Of a stretch of DNA of 64,000 nucleotides, positions 48,576-60,800 are shown in pieces. Each line of letters opens with the position of its first letter. Position 1 is the first letter of the stretch. The stretch comes from Sitta carolinensis (taxonomy: Eukaryota > Chordata > Aves > Passeriformes > Sittidae): assembly GCA_032173965.1 (NCBI GenBank), contig CM063283.1:15914501-15978500 (forward strand). Reading direction: 5' to 3'. A program made the translations under genes and the position numbers. The notes beneath the pieces were generated by a model. It was not told the origin of the DNA. It made no database searches and saw only the letters and a list, made by a program, of their open reading frames with translations.

Positions 48576-51500
48576 CTGAAATGATGCCACTTCATTTACC
48601 CCCACCTCAAGCTTGTATCCTGTACTCCCTGCACTAGGATAGCCTCGGTGGACAACCAGCAGTGCCTCAGCCTGTGCCCCAGTGTGGCACCCTGGGCTTT
48701 CCTCAGAGAGGCATGGTTTTCCTCTAAGACTACATTTTGTTTGAAACCCATCCTCAAAGCTGCTACCTTCGTGAGCTGCATTGGCTGTGCTGAGGGAGGT
48801 TGTTTAAGAAGCTGCAGAAGACCTGTGCAAGGGTCTGGCCACTACTTACACAGGTATTTTTTGCATAAATGTAGTAGTAGAGTGATGCTTCCTTCCACTG
48901 CAGCATGCCTTGTCATTGGTGCAGTGAATGTTTTCTAGCTGCCAGCACTCTTGGGCACCTGTAGGCTGGATATGCAGAATCAGGTTTTCCCTTCTGAGCT
49001 CTCTGTCTGGGGGCTCATTCCTGTGTCCCTCTCCAGCCCAGGTTCAGCCTGGCTTGGGCAGTGTGCAGGCACACCTGGTGTGGCTGGGCAGACCCAGGTC
49101 ATGGTATTGAGCTCCAAGGCCTGTGGGGGTGAATTTTGCAGCACCCTGAGGAAAGGCAGACCTACCCAGCACAGCCGGGTTGGATTTCTCTCTGGGTCAC
49201 GTAGGTGCCTGAGGCAGTGGTAGAGGAGGCAGGTGAGAAAGAGAAGGAAGGTCAGGGGGACCAGGATCCCCAATGCAATGGCAATGGCCGGTGCCATGCT
49301 GCTCTCTGGACCTGTGGGGAAAGCAGCGGGTACTCAGTTTGTGCATGAAGTAAAAACCAACCTGGAACCTATTTCAAGCATCCCTTGGCCATTCCCTGGG
49401 GTGAAATGGGGTCGATAGGGGCACTGGGAGCACATTCCAGCATGATGAACAGAAGTGGCACTGCCAGCAGAACCCGTGCTTGAGACTGATGTTAAAATCA
49501 GGCATGCAGAACACAGCCCCACTGAGCTACCCAATGCTGGCACGTCTTGGTTTGCCACATTATGTGACAAGGAACCCTGTCACAAATAGTCCTTCACAGA
49601 GACAGGGAGGCTAGGGCACATCATGGTGGGTAAGGGGACCTGAGGGGCAGTAAGACATTATGTACCATTGGCCAGGGCATCTGGATGTTCCATGGCACCT
49701 CCTCCTCCCAAGCCCAGCCACAGCTGCTTATCCAGGTGCCTTCCCCACCTGCTCTCTACCCTCTGTGGAGTTTTCTGATCTACCCCAGGAGGTGCTTCCC
49801 AATTTCTGTCCCACTCCAGAGCAGGAGCAGAGTTACATACTGACCCTGCTCCAGGCTGTCTGTGGGCAGGGCCAGGGTCACATTTAGAGAAGGGTGTTGG
49901 ATCATGCAGGTGATGGGGTACTGCAGAAGGATTTTGGAGTGGGTGTGGGTAAAATTGCTGATGACAGTCACAGTCTGGTTGCTGAACTTTATGTGGTACT
50001 CCCTTGGTTTCTGCTGCAGGATGCTGGGGAGGTGCCAGGTTATTTTTGGAGCTGGTTTCCCTGTTGCTGAGCAGCTCATCCCCACCATTTTCTCTGAGTC
50101 TTCAGGTTTGTTTGGACTCGGTATAAGCTTAGTTTCCACTTTGGGGTCCCAGATGGCTGTAAACAACAAAGTAACAAAGTTCATTACTTTCTGCCTATGT
50201 TTGAGCAAAGAGCAGGTGTATTTAGAGTTATCTTGGAGGAAAAGCTTACTAACTAATCTTATCTCCCCCTTCCCAAAGCCCCAGCAGTAACAAATGAACA
50301 TGAAAGTGATCAGACAGCAGCTTGGAAGTGAAGAGCCAGACAAAAGGAAGGGCAAGAGGGTAGAAGCATTTGTTCCAGTTCTGTTACTAGCAGCAGCATC
50401 CCAACTGAGAAGTGGTGGTTATGGCTGAGTTAAAAGCAGAAGGCAGTGAAACTGTGAAGTCATATGTCCTTTTCTCTTTGAAAGAACTGAACTGCTTAAA
50501 TTAGTTTACATTATTTTCCTCTAAAATTATCTGCAGGATTAGCTTTACTGCTGTTTGAGGTGGGTAGAATTGCAAAAGAAAGGACTAAATGCATCTATTT
50601 ATCCAAGACAGTAATAGTGCTGTTATGTGTTGCACCAATACACAATAGTGTGTATGTGGTTACACCATGAGATTTCACCAGTGGAGGGTTTGTGCTTAGA
50701 TAACTTTGTTTCCTCTTGTAAATAGGTTTTGAGTGCATCATAGTATCCTTCAAAACTATCATGAAAGATCACTTCTGAACGCTCTCACCCCAGAAGATTA
50801 GCGAATGCTGTCACATTTAATTTTGTCTGGAAGAAGGATCAACTACAGTCATTATTCACGCTTACACACTCACATGAAGTCTTCTTGTTGATTCCTATTT
50901 ATACAAACTGTATTTGCAAGGAATAGATAAAGGGGAGAAGTTCAGGAAGTTGGTTTCAACCTGGATAAAACTCTGGGTGAGATCTGAACACATAAGGCAT
51001 GTCCCATGTGAAAAACTGCCTATTTTTCCTTTGGCATAAAATCATACAATAATTTATGTCAGAAGGGACTTCAGGATATTGTCTAGTTCAAGCCTCTGCT
51101 CAGTTTGATAAGGTCAGTTTGCACAGGACAATATCTATAAAAGTGTGTTGTTCCATGTGGGAGTGCAATCCATGGGTTTCTGTGTGGCAGGTCACCAGTC
51201 TGCCTTCTACTTCAGTGCACATGCTGATGGAATAGGGGTATAAACCACACTCTCCTCCTAGGTCTCTGTTTCTGAGAATATTGCTTTTCTTAAGGATTTA
51301 AGTGCAGTGGCAATTTGAGTTTCAATCAAGTCTGAGTGACCAGGAATGCCCTCTGATTAAAATAGGATCCACTGCTACAATTAGTAGAACTCCATGTGTA
51401 TATTGCTACTTACATAAGAAAAATAACAATGGTAAGTGCAATATTTATGCTGAAATTAATTTTTCTTCCAACACTAGAACATACCACCATTTAGCAGTCC

Positions 51501-54500
51501 TGCTTTTAAACAAGTAAACAAAACTTCTTTTCATTCTTCTTAAGAAAAACAATGTTTTTTCCTTAGGGTAAACAAAGATTTGCCTGTGAGGTGTAGCAGA
51601 TGCTGCAAAAAGGGGAAAAGGCATGTGCCAGATACATAATGGCACCTATAACCTCCTGGTATAATTCCTGATGCACCTCAAAAGGTTGTCTGTGTCTTCC
51701 AAGCCATTACTGCCACAGGGTGGAAGTAAGACTTTGTATACCAACATTTTTGCTGCGGTTTTTTTTTTTGTTGTTTGATTTTTTTACAAGCCTGACCTCA
51801 TTTGCTTACTATAGTTGTGTGAGCCTAGAAAATATAAACTTGTATTTCTCACTTTTTGCATCAACCATAGACAAAAACTCAACCCCCACAGAGTTGCTGA
51901 AACCTCTGAGGAAAACAAGGAAAGTGTGTAGGGGGATTTCAGTTGGAAATTCTCAAAATCTCCCAAGTGTGAAAATAGTAGTGTCACAAACAATTTATGT
52001 TTTGATTAATAAATGATCTATGAACTTCTTCTTTCACTCATGGGATGCATAAAAATAACATATCCTCCCACAGCATTAACTTCAAATATTAGGTTGTAAA
52101 ATTCAAAAGAAATCAAAGGGAGAAGTCACAGGTGTTACCATAGAGGATCAGAAAAATTTCTCAGTGTCTTGCCAGAAACACGTGCAGTCTGCACCTGCTC
52201 TGCTTCTGACTAAGGAGTTCTCTCTCTTCTCACACTGGACCCCAAGGAATGATTCTGTAGGGCTGAGCTTCTCTCTAGCAAATGTCTGTAATTAGATGCA
52301 CTGTCAAAAACTGTAAGTGCTTGCTTTTGCAGTAAAGTCCTGCTACACTGTTTGCTAGTATGTGCTGGCTGTTCATGTTTGATGCATACACTTGACTGCT
52401 TCTTTTGCCTTTCATCAAAATATTTGTTTCCAGTGAAAAAATCTTCACCTGAGATGTTGTGTGCCAGTACTTGCTTTAGTCTCTCTTGCAGATCAGTATC
52501 ACAGATGTTCCCAAATTTGAGCTCTGTCAGCATTCCCAAATATTTGAAAAAGGCACCTTCTGTAATGACTTTCTGTAATTAGAGGGGGACCATCAGGTCA
52601 TGATATGCTTTTTGTGTTTAAAGGCTTAGCACCGGTGTCACAGAGAATAATAAAAGACTGTAGGAACCACAGTATGTCTTATGATGACAGAAAGCTTTTT
52701 CAAACCATATGGTGTTCACCAGCAGTACTATGCCTTGGTTTCCCAGTCTAAGAAATCTCAATGGCAAATTTCCAACTGTGCTCAAGACTTCCAGGCAAAT
52801 GGTGCCATCTACACCAAAGGCACACAGTCTCCAAAGATAGTGCAGCAAATGTCCAGGGAATTCTGTGACTCAGCAAGTCTTGCCTATCCTCATGTGGCAC
52901 ATCCCCTCTCTCTATACCTTTCCCTCAAGCCTCATCTTGGATTTCATTCTCGTCCTCTTTGGCAATAAAGGTTGGCAAAATATTTCCAAAGTAAAATGAA
53001 AGGGGAAAGGCAGACTGTTCAAAAGAGACCCATCAAACTTGCTGGAAACTATTCTGTTCCAAAATGGATTTTGCTACAGGGTAGGACATTTCTGTTTCTT
53101 TTTGGGTTTTCAGTCAGGCAGGTCTGACATCCCTCCAGTCATACCTGTTTCGTTTTTCACAATGTTGTATACAGTTCTTACGTGGTTTCATTTCCCCTCA
53201 TCATGTGACGATGGTGGATGGTGTCCCGGAACAGCGGTGCTTGCAAAGGCTGCTGTAATCGGGCAATTACCAGCTTGTAAACTCCCTGGCAGTCCCCTCT
53301 TGAGGGCAAAGACGTGGCAGCGTTTCATTTTCAGCTGGTGACTCTGATTTGCCCACCTCGCCCTGAACCTCTGAGCCTTGGGAGATTCCTGATGGCTTCA
53401 CTCTCCCTCATGGGGCACCCTCTGGGCTTTTTCAGACAAGCTGTTCCCATCATTAGGAATTGTGGAATAACAAGCAAGATGATGCTTTTAAGTAGCATTG
53501 TATAAATAAGCTTCAATGAAATAACCACATATGAACTTAAACCTTCTGTCACAATCCCAGATGCTCCCAGATTCCCAGAGTCCCATGTTTGTTCATGGTG
53601 ACCCTCCAGGGCTGGTTTGATCCAGCACATTACAGGAAGGCCACCATGGCCTTGGTGAGGCAGCCTCTGGCAGTGGCCTTTGAGCCATGAGAGAACTTAA
53701 ATCCTTCTTAGTTGATGCATTTTCATCTGAGACGCAGGAAGAGATGATTACATGAGTGTTTGTGGCAGCAGCAGAACATCCCTTTTTTTTTTTTTTTTAA
53801 GACATAGTGCTCTGGTGAAGGATAAACCAAAGCCAAAAGGCTGGTGGGTTTGGGAAGAAATACCCCCACTTGGATTGAAAAAACCAAACCAAAACCAAAA
53901 CCAAAAGAAATCTCCGTGTTTAGAATTATATATGTTTAAAAAGAATGGGATCCCTCTGCAAGGCACTTCTATGTTTTTCCTGTAACATATAATTAATGTG
54001 TACCCTCTGAATGACTTAGAACTGGATTTCTTTAGGAACTTTTCTCTTCATATAGGAAATACTGCATGAATTTCTCCTAATTTCTCTTTTCTGCCCTAGT
54101 CTTCCCAAAAGAGGGGAAAAAGAACTTTTGTTCCAGACTTGGTTTTTCCCCACTACCTTCTTTCCCCTATTAGTTAGGAGCTTCCTTTCTCCACAGAGAG
54201 GACTCCAGAGGACTCCAGAGACATGTGTAGATATATGTGTCTGTGTCTTCGTCAGCAGAAGGTATTAGGGATAAACAAAATACTCTGCAGGGGTCCTATC
54301 ACTAGTGACAGGGCACAGACACTGGTACTCTCCACATGGGATATGATCTTTGGCCAGTTTCCCCACAGCAATCTCATCTCTGAGAAAGCCAGGAGCCAAG
54401 AGGGTGTCCTCAGAGAATGTTTAATGTCTCAGCTTTCTCAGCTGGACAAAACCCAGTAGCCTTCCTCAAATGATAAGCAGCTTGTCACTCTCAGTTCTTT

Positions 54501-57001
54501 TTTCATCTATTTCTTTATTTCATAAAGAAATATTTATTTCAAGTTGCACTTGCTAGTTGATGATTTCATAGATGACAAATATTGCCACCTTGTCTCACGA
54601 TTTGTTTCAACTCTCTTCTTTAAGCTAGTTGATGCTGACCAGCTCAAGATATTCATGTATCAAATATTTTTTTAAATTTTTTTTAATTATATTTTTTTAA
54701 ATCCTTTTTCTGACCCCATCCCAGTTATTTTTACTCTAGCTTCAAAATGAGCTTCCAGCTATTCTGGTCATGCATGTGCCTCTATGCCTTTTGAATATTT
54801 TGCAATTTTTTTACAACCAAATCCAGAGCAAGTCAAAAATTGCCTGATTTCCAGGAATAGGAGGTGAAAGCAGCAGTGAAAGGAAGCAGAGGACCATGGG
54901 GTTCATGGCTGTGGCTAGGCAGCTGTCAACACAGTACAGAGCCAGGGAAACTTGGAGGAAGTCATGGGTTATGCATCAGTTTCGAATCTTCCTGTTGCTG
55001 ACTTGAAAGGGAAGAAAATTAAAGAACTGTTGAACGCTAGTTTCCCATCAGAGGTAAAACCAGAGAAGGAAAGAGCCAGGGAGAACCATTTTTCCCGCAT
55101 CAGTATAGCAATGTTAGGGAAGGATTTCCCAGGAAAAATGTCTCGGTCCTCAGATGAGCTCCCGTACACAATTACAGTGCCTTACCATAAACCTTGAGAC
55201 ACATCCTGCCGGTGACAGCCCCCGAGGGAAATGTGTTGAAGATGCATTTGTAGCATCCTTCGTCTTGGAGGGTGACTCCATGAAGGGAGATGGCCGAGGC
55301 TTGTAACTCGCTGTGGGCAAAGCTCACACGGCTGACATAGGCCTTGGCTATCTTTTGGCCATTCATCATACTGTAAGTTGCTATGTTGTCTTCAGCCCCA
55401 TCCGTCTCCTTCTGCCAGGTCACCTGTATCACATCTTCTTTCGTGACTGACCGGCATGAAAAAGTGACAATTCCTCCTGCCTGGACTGACTGGACCTTTC
55501 CGTTCATCACCTGCACAGAGGCTGGGGGAGAAGCAGGTGCCACACTCAGCATTTCTCACATTCTTCTGCAGCCCAACCCCAGCAGAGGCCCCTGAAGCCC
55601 CTCACCCTCATTTCCAAGCAGAGCAATTCTGGAGGATTTCTCTATCCCTCCATCCAGAGAAAAATTGAAAATACAGCTTGAAAGAACTACCCAGAGATTT
55701 CACTGGACCTGCCACCTCTCACACCAAGCATCTTGCCAGCCTGATACCTGTGGTGCAGAGAGCCCTACTGAGAAAGGCAGCTCTGGTGTTGGGAGCCATT
55801 GATTTGTCAGCTCCCATGGGCACCCACAGAGGGATTCCCTAAACTTTCAGCCATGCTGACAACCTAAGAGCTGTTGGCCCGGTATCACCTTCTTAGCCTC
55901 CTGTGGCATGGGGTGGAGCAAATCAGTAAAACCGCTAAAAATTATTATATGTCTCACTATACATCATGTATTCACACTTGTCAGAGACTGGCAAAGATCA
56001 TAAAAACAGAAGAAAAAAGCAAAGTAGGAGGCAAACTGCATCTCTCCTCCTATCTCAGCATCAAAGTCATGCTGCTGAGAAACAGCTGCAGAAGAGAACC
56101 TACACAGGCAGAAAACTTGCACAGCATAAATGCCATGGTATTAAAAGTCTCCACATAAAAGAAGAAAACAATCAGTCTCCAAATTCATAGATGTGAAAAA
56201 TTGTTAAGGGTACAGGCAAAGTGAAGCTGACAGTTCAGCTCCACAGTTCTCTTGGCATAATAGTTTTCAAAGTTTATTTGTGCATGCAGCATGTGAGATA
56301 TCAGAAGTAACAGTAGCAGCACTAAAAAACATAATTTAATTTACAAGAAAGGTTGCAGAGAAGGGTGAGGTTGTCTGCAGTGCCCAGAGGTACACTAGGC
56401 TAATCCACTCAACGAAGTGCTCTGACATTCTGGATGTGACCATGGCCAGGCAGATTTCCATCAAAGACTAAGAAGCCAGTTGTCAAGCTGTGCCTGTCAC
56501 TTTGCTTTCCAGATCTCAGGAGTGCCATAGGCAGACTACAAACCATGATCATGGAAGCGAATTTGAAACTAATTCAGCCTTTTCTACATGATTTTTAAAT
56601 ACAAGACCAGTGTAATACACCCATGCTTTGATGACCTGAGCAGATATCTACAAGCAAGGTTTTCCTGCTTTATAATTTGCCCATTGCAGTAAATTTATAC
56701 ATCTATCTGGAATTTATAAATGCACTGGTGCTAAATTAAGAAGTGGATGTTGTTAATGCAACCATCAGTGACATGCCTGAGCCTCAGGTAAGTAGTACAG
56801 TGCCACAAGTGCTGTGTCACCACTGGACTTGCCCCAGGAGGGTGCAAGGTGGGTAGTGCAGCACCCAGCAACACAGAAGGAGGCTGGCATGACCACTGAG
56901 GTCCCTGTTAGGATAATGACACAGACACCCAGACAGACAAGGAAGTTACCTGGAGCAGCAGTCCAGATGCTGGAGAGGAGCAGGCAAGTGACCATCATCA
57001 T
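48420..57001 (-). CDS. CD200: CD200-like gene 3 (OX-2 membrane glycoprotein), about 333 aa
   Basis: Type I membrane glycoprotein of the CD200 family. Exons: 56950-57001 (signal), 55186-55521 (Ig V), 49845-50156 (Ig C2), 49166-49311 (membrane) and 48420-48575 (tail). Junctions up to the membrane exon are phase 1; the last junction is phase 0. The V domain carries VTFSC, IQVTWQKE, EDNIATYS and DEGCYKCIFNTF, very close to mammalian CD200, with the extra cysteine pair (EGC and GRMC). C2 has GMSCSATGKPAPKITW and PITCMIQ. The membrane exon has a Leu-rich span, then HCLRHLRDPER. The final 51 residues form a Ser-rich tail, much longer than the normal CD200 tail. If the last exon is not used, the membrane exon reads on to a stop at 48980-48982. 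A 5-kb intron separates V and C2. By V-domain likeness it is the best candidate for the CD200 orthologue. Confidence 0.8.
48576..49165 (-). other. Gene 3 intron before the tail exon
   Basis: It includes the alternative read-through coding stretch down to 48980. Otherwise nothing seen. Confidence 0.4.
49166..49311 (-). CDS. CD200: Gene 3 exon: transmembrane segment
   Basis: Acceptor CTTTCCCCACAG, phase 1. The peptide has SSMAPAIAIALGILVPLTF and a further Leu-rich run, then basic YHCLRHLR. The donor GTAGGT begins at 49165. Read-through gives an alternative tail to a stop at 48980-48982. Confidence 0.75.
49312..49844 (-). other. Gene 3 intron between the C2 and membrane exons
   Basis: Short intron. 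Nothing else seen. Confidence 0.55.
49845..50156 (-). CDS. CD200: Gene 3 exon: Ig C2 domain
   Basis: Acceptor TTGTTTACAG and donor GTCAGT, phase 1 at both ends. Both core cysteines are present (MSCSATG and PITCMIQ), and sequons include NQT, NFT and NVT. Confidence 0.85.
51038..51125 (-). mobile_element. CR1 LINE 3'-end scrap
   Basis: AAATCATACAATAATTTATG, then AGAAGGGACTTCAGGATATT and TCTAGTTCAAGCCTCTGCTC, recalls the reverse complement of a diverged CR1 3' terminus. Confidence 0.6.
53783..53798. repeat. Poly-T run
   Basis: Sixteen T bases in an intron of gene 3. Confidence 0.85.
53878..53909. repeat. AAACC/AAAACC low-complexity repeat
   Basis: Imperfect tandem run of AAACC and AAAACC units. 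Confidence 0.8.
55186..55521 (-). CDS. CD200: Gene 3 exon: Ig V domain
   Basis: Acceptor CTCCCCCAG and donor GTAAGG, phase 1 at both ends. It has VTFSC, VTWQKETDG and EGCYKCIFNTFPSG, then MCLKVYG. A CAG 15 bases inside the exon could act as an alternative acceptor in the same phase. Confidence 0.9.
55522..56949 (-). other. Gene 3 first intron
   Basis: Intron of 1.4 kb. No other feature that I can support. Confidence 0.55.
56950..57001 (-). CDS. CD200: Gene 3 exon: start codon and signal peptide
   Basis: Three consecutive ATG codons (56993-57001) open MMMVTCLLLSSIWTAAP, ending in phase 1 at a GTAACT donor. The first ATG is taken as the start. Upstream in-frame sequence has no further ATG before the TATA box. 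Confidence 0.75.
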
Positions 57002-57016
57002 CTTAGCTGTGTGCTC

Positions 57017-57043
57017 AGTGATCCACTGAGCAAGTGATCCACT
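57017..57043 (-). repeat. 11-bp direct repeat in the 5' leader of gene 3
   Basis: AGTGATCCACT occurs at 57017-57027 and 57033-57043, a 16-bp period, between the TATA box and the start codon. Confidence 0.8.
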
Positions 57044-57061
57044 AAGTGCCACTTCCCCTTT

Positions 57062-57067
57062 CTTATA
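57062..57067 (-). promoter_or_regulatory. TATA box of CD200-like gene 3
   Basis: The minus strand reads GCATATAAGAAAGGGG, about 60 bases before the first ATG at 57001. Transcription would start near 57035 and leave a leader of roughly 35 bases. The spacing fits a core promoter; no start site was measured. Confidence 0.5.
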
Positions 57068-57160
57068 TGCTTCGCTCTTACTCTAGGGACATTCCCTAAC
57101 CATATGACTACGATAAAATCCTTGTAAAAACCATTGAAACAAAAGAATTTTAGGGAATAT

Positions 57161-57801
57161 TGCGGGAATGCTGGAATTGTTTGATAAGTTTTAGTGATAA
57201 GTATAGTATAGTTATAATTGTTATTTTAGTGTAGTTTTTTCTAGTCTCTGTAAAGGGGCCCCCTGCTTTAGGAAACACCTGGTCAGACTCCTGATAAGAG
57301 TTCCCAAGACAACCCCGGCCTCTGCCCAGAGACCATTTCCCATCGGTTTTCCCCGAGATAAGCTTCTGTCCACCCTAGCAATGTAGCTTTCCTCCCTCGG
57401 TCCATCAATCATCTTCAAGGTCCAGTGCAGTCCAAGACTTTCAGAGGTTGATGGATCCCCCAGAGACCCCTCCCCAACTTACTTTAAGTTGTCTTATTGG
57501 TTTGTAATCTGTATCCACCCCACCCCCATCTCCCTTTGGATAAAAACCCCCTTGTAACCCAGGTTCGGGGTCTCTCTTGCCTGAGGCACCGGGCCTGGGG
57601 TCAGGGGCCTCCCCTGTAGTCCCCGAATAAAACCTATGTTCCCGGATGTCTCTGAGAGTCCCCTCTTTGGAACCACAGCCGTGACAGCACAGGCTAAGGT
57701 GCTGCAGAGCCAAGTACCCACACACGATACTGTCAAGGCGTATGAGAGCGAGTGGGCGGTCAAGCCGAACGCCAGGCTGACCAGAGATACGCACGACGAC
57801 A
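57161..57801 (+). mobile_element. Solo ERV LTR with perfect 6-bp target duplication
   Basis: A 641-bp block from TGCGGGAATG to ACGACGACA, flanked by GAATAT on both sides (57155-57160 and 57802-57807). A GGATAAAAAC box lies near 57538 and AATAAA at 57626-57631, in plus order. The 6-bp duplication suits the ERV-K/betaretroviral group. No coding sequence is left, so it is a solo LTR. It ends 94 bp upstream of the gene 3 TATA box and reads away from gene 3. Confidence 0.8.
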
Positions 57802-57807
57802 GAATAT

Positions 57808-60800
57808 GACAAGAAACGTCAGAGCCAGAAGCTCAGGTTTTCCCAGCTGGGCTGCTAAGCAGACAGGGGTACTGAGTTTTTCTCAAGCACTTTGTCCATA
57901 AGGTTGGGTTTTCATAAGCACCTAAATACAAGCATGGATTTCAAAACTGGCTCGGCACCCAGTGTCTGTGGATTGCAGGAGGAAAGGCCACCTGGGCCTT
58001 GACTTGAGCGCCAGGAAAGGCCATGCTGCAATGAGTAGTGCAAATGTCCCTGCATGTAACTCAGAGGACACAGTTAGGGCTCTGCATCCAACACGAAAAT
58101 CAGTGAAGACCCAGGAGCTGCTGATGCTTCTGTAACAACTCTTCTTCTAGGTTAAGGAGACCAAAGCAAGCCAAGAGAGAGACTCAGGGCCCTAGCTCAT
58201 GTGTTGCCTCAGGGAAAGAGCAGAGCCTTGGTCTCACCTCTCCTCTACTGAGGTTGCCCCCATCTCCAGAGTCCATGATCCTTCCCCAGCCCTGTCCCTT
58301 GGAAAGACAGGATTGCCCTTCCACAAGCACACCCCTTCTCCTCCATCACCTGAGATGACATAAAAATAGTTCACACAACTTGTCTAAGTTATTGTTTTTG
58401 TGCCTTTGGCTTTGTCATTGTTATGCCTGCATTCCCCTTTTTGTGTGGGTGGTGATTGCTCCTGAAACTAGCCAAGCTCTCAGCCCACAGCTGGCTCTCC
58501 TATGACACAGCAGAGAAGCCAGACTGAGACCTCATTTGCTAATCAAACTTTTACTGGTAAATTGTATTTCAAGTTTCTGATTTCTGATGAGGTGGCTTAC
58601 ATTTTTGCAAATTCTTATTATTCCAAATGACTGTGATTGCAAATAAAATGTTTTCTCTCAGTTGAATGGTTGCATAGATTAGCCTCAAATTATGCAAATT
58701 AGTTGCAAGCCAGCAGGCCCAAACCATAAAGTGACACAAAAAATTCTCAAACTTGCTTTATGATATATGATTTATGATTCCTCCTCTCCTTAGTGACAAC
58801 AAATCTGAAAACAGAAACTGCTCAAGTATCAGTATTCCTCTAAAGAAACATTTTGGATGTGCTTTTGAGTAGGTTCAAGAATTCATTCCCATAAGTACAA
58901 AAAATGCAGTTGCTTCATACTATTGTCTTTTTCCTCTGAGATATCTTATTTTCCTTGCCTTGAATTATTTGTATAGTTGTACTTTCCTGCAAAATTTCTG
59001 GAAGGGCATTCTGGCCTGATCAAAATGTGTGATCACCACTTAGCGATCACAAAAGAAACTGCACTTGATTTTTAAAAGAATTGCAAGCCCAGCTGGTATG
59101 TAGGAAATATTCTTGTCAGCTTTAACCAAAATATTTTCTCCTAGAAACACTCTGATCTTCCAGAACCCTTAAAAACTGTGTGCTGCTAAAGGAAACACTT
59201 TTCAATGAAGAGCAGACTATGAGTCTTCGCAAAGGACAGAGATGGCTTTGCCAGTGGGAAAAATTTGTTGGCTTTGTTACAGCATCCCTAGTGAGAAAGA
59301 GCTGTGTATGCCGGCTGCTCCTTCCAAGTTCTACCTTTCCTCTGACAGCTCCTGGTGCCACAGGGAATCTGAGCCTGCAGGGATCTCTCTAACAGTCTTC
59401 ATGAGTCAGTGTTTGCACGCACATCCAACTGCTGCAGCATCTCTGTTGGACCACTCCCCTTTTTCCAGGGACCAGACAACATCAGCAGTTGATTAACTAC
59501 TTGAAACACAACATTTTACTCATAATGTGAAATTCATTAACCCAACCAGTTATTTGAAATTTATGAATGTATCTGTAAGTGCATGTGTAGCTGCTCTGTT
59601 CATCTTTGCATAGACTTTTGGTGGTTTACAGACCTTCTCCTTTCTTGCCAGTCAGATGCCATGCTCTTCAGCTTCAGTTCCACAATGTCCTCATTTCTGA
59701 GAACTGCATGCCATGACTGAGCTTCAGCCACATTCCAAAGACAGGAAAAGCTTGGGGATAAATTAGGCAGAAGCAGTTCTGCAACTACTGCTTGTAAAGC
59801 ACAGCTATTCATATTATTTTCTTCCTTTCTCTTTAGTTCTGAGTAAATTAAAAAAGGACATACAAGAATTGCACAGTCACGAAATGCCAGCATTTCCCCA
59901 CAGACCAAGTGACTAATGCAATTAACAATTCACATAGTTGAACTTCCAGAAAAAGTTGCCAAGGGAAGTCACTCAGGCACAATTACTGTCTAAAACATCG
60001 GTTTGTCAACCACCAGGCTAAACCACTGTCAGCCATCCAAGCCTATGTTAACAACTGGACATCAGCCTACCTTAGCAGAAGGATTCAGTGCCACCTCTCA
60101 AGACATTGCCTGTAAAGAGAATAAAGCAGGTGTAGACAGTTTCATCCACTTCTGAATTGCAGTGACTTCTGGAGGTTGGTTCCTCAGCTCTAGTTGTAGG
60201 TAGCACTGTTGGGAAGCAGCTTGTCAAATGCAATTGAACAGGTCTGGAACTTTATAGCATGTTTAAGACGTGCCTGCATATGGCAAATCACTCCACATCT
60301 CAGTTGAGTTTGAAGAGCTGTAGTACACTGAGGTAAGGACAGTAGCTGCATCTACCAACATTTGCACTGGCCTCTGTCATTGCATCAGGGCAGGCTGTGG
60401 CAGTTCAAGGCTAAGGGATGCTGCAGAATCAGGTGGTGCTAATTTGGGCATGGTTACAGACAAATTGTCATGTTTGCATACAGATTTCAGAGCAGAGCAC
60501 ACAAGGGTAGTTTGTACAGACACAGCTGCCTATCCTTGTCATGTTTGAATTGGAGGGATGTGATCTGTGATGTCTCCCCAAACCGGACTCCCTCCCTCTG
60601 CTAACACTTGCTACCAGCTGCAAGTTACAGCTTCTGTTGCTGAAATCTGGTGTTGGACTGCCTAGCAAAATGAACAGAACAAAGGAGGGGGCTACGTAGT
60701 GGAGACATAGCTCATGGTGATGTACCTCTAGCTGCAAAACCACACGTTCCCAGGGGACAACATATGTTCTTAGAGTTGCTAACTGCCCAACACTTCTCAC

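Larger units (their letters stand above)
50157..55185 (-). other. Gene 3 intron between the V and C2 exons
   Basis: Five-kilobase intron. It holds a CR1 scrap at 51.04 kb, a T run at 53783, AAACC-type low complexity at 53878 and a T/A-rich patch near 54665-54705. Confidence 0.55.

Noticed and set aside
57441..57812. 123-codon minus-strand frame
   Set aside because: It lies antisense inside the solo LTR at 57161-57801.
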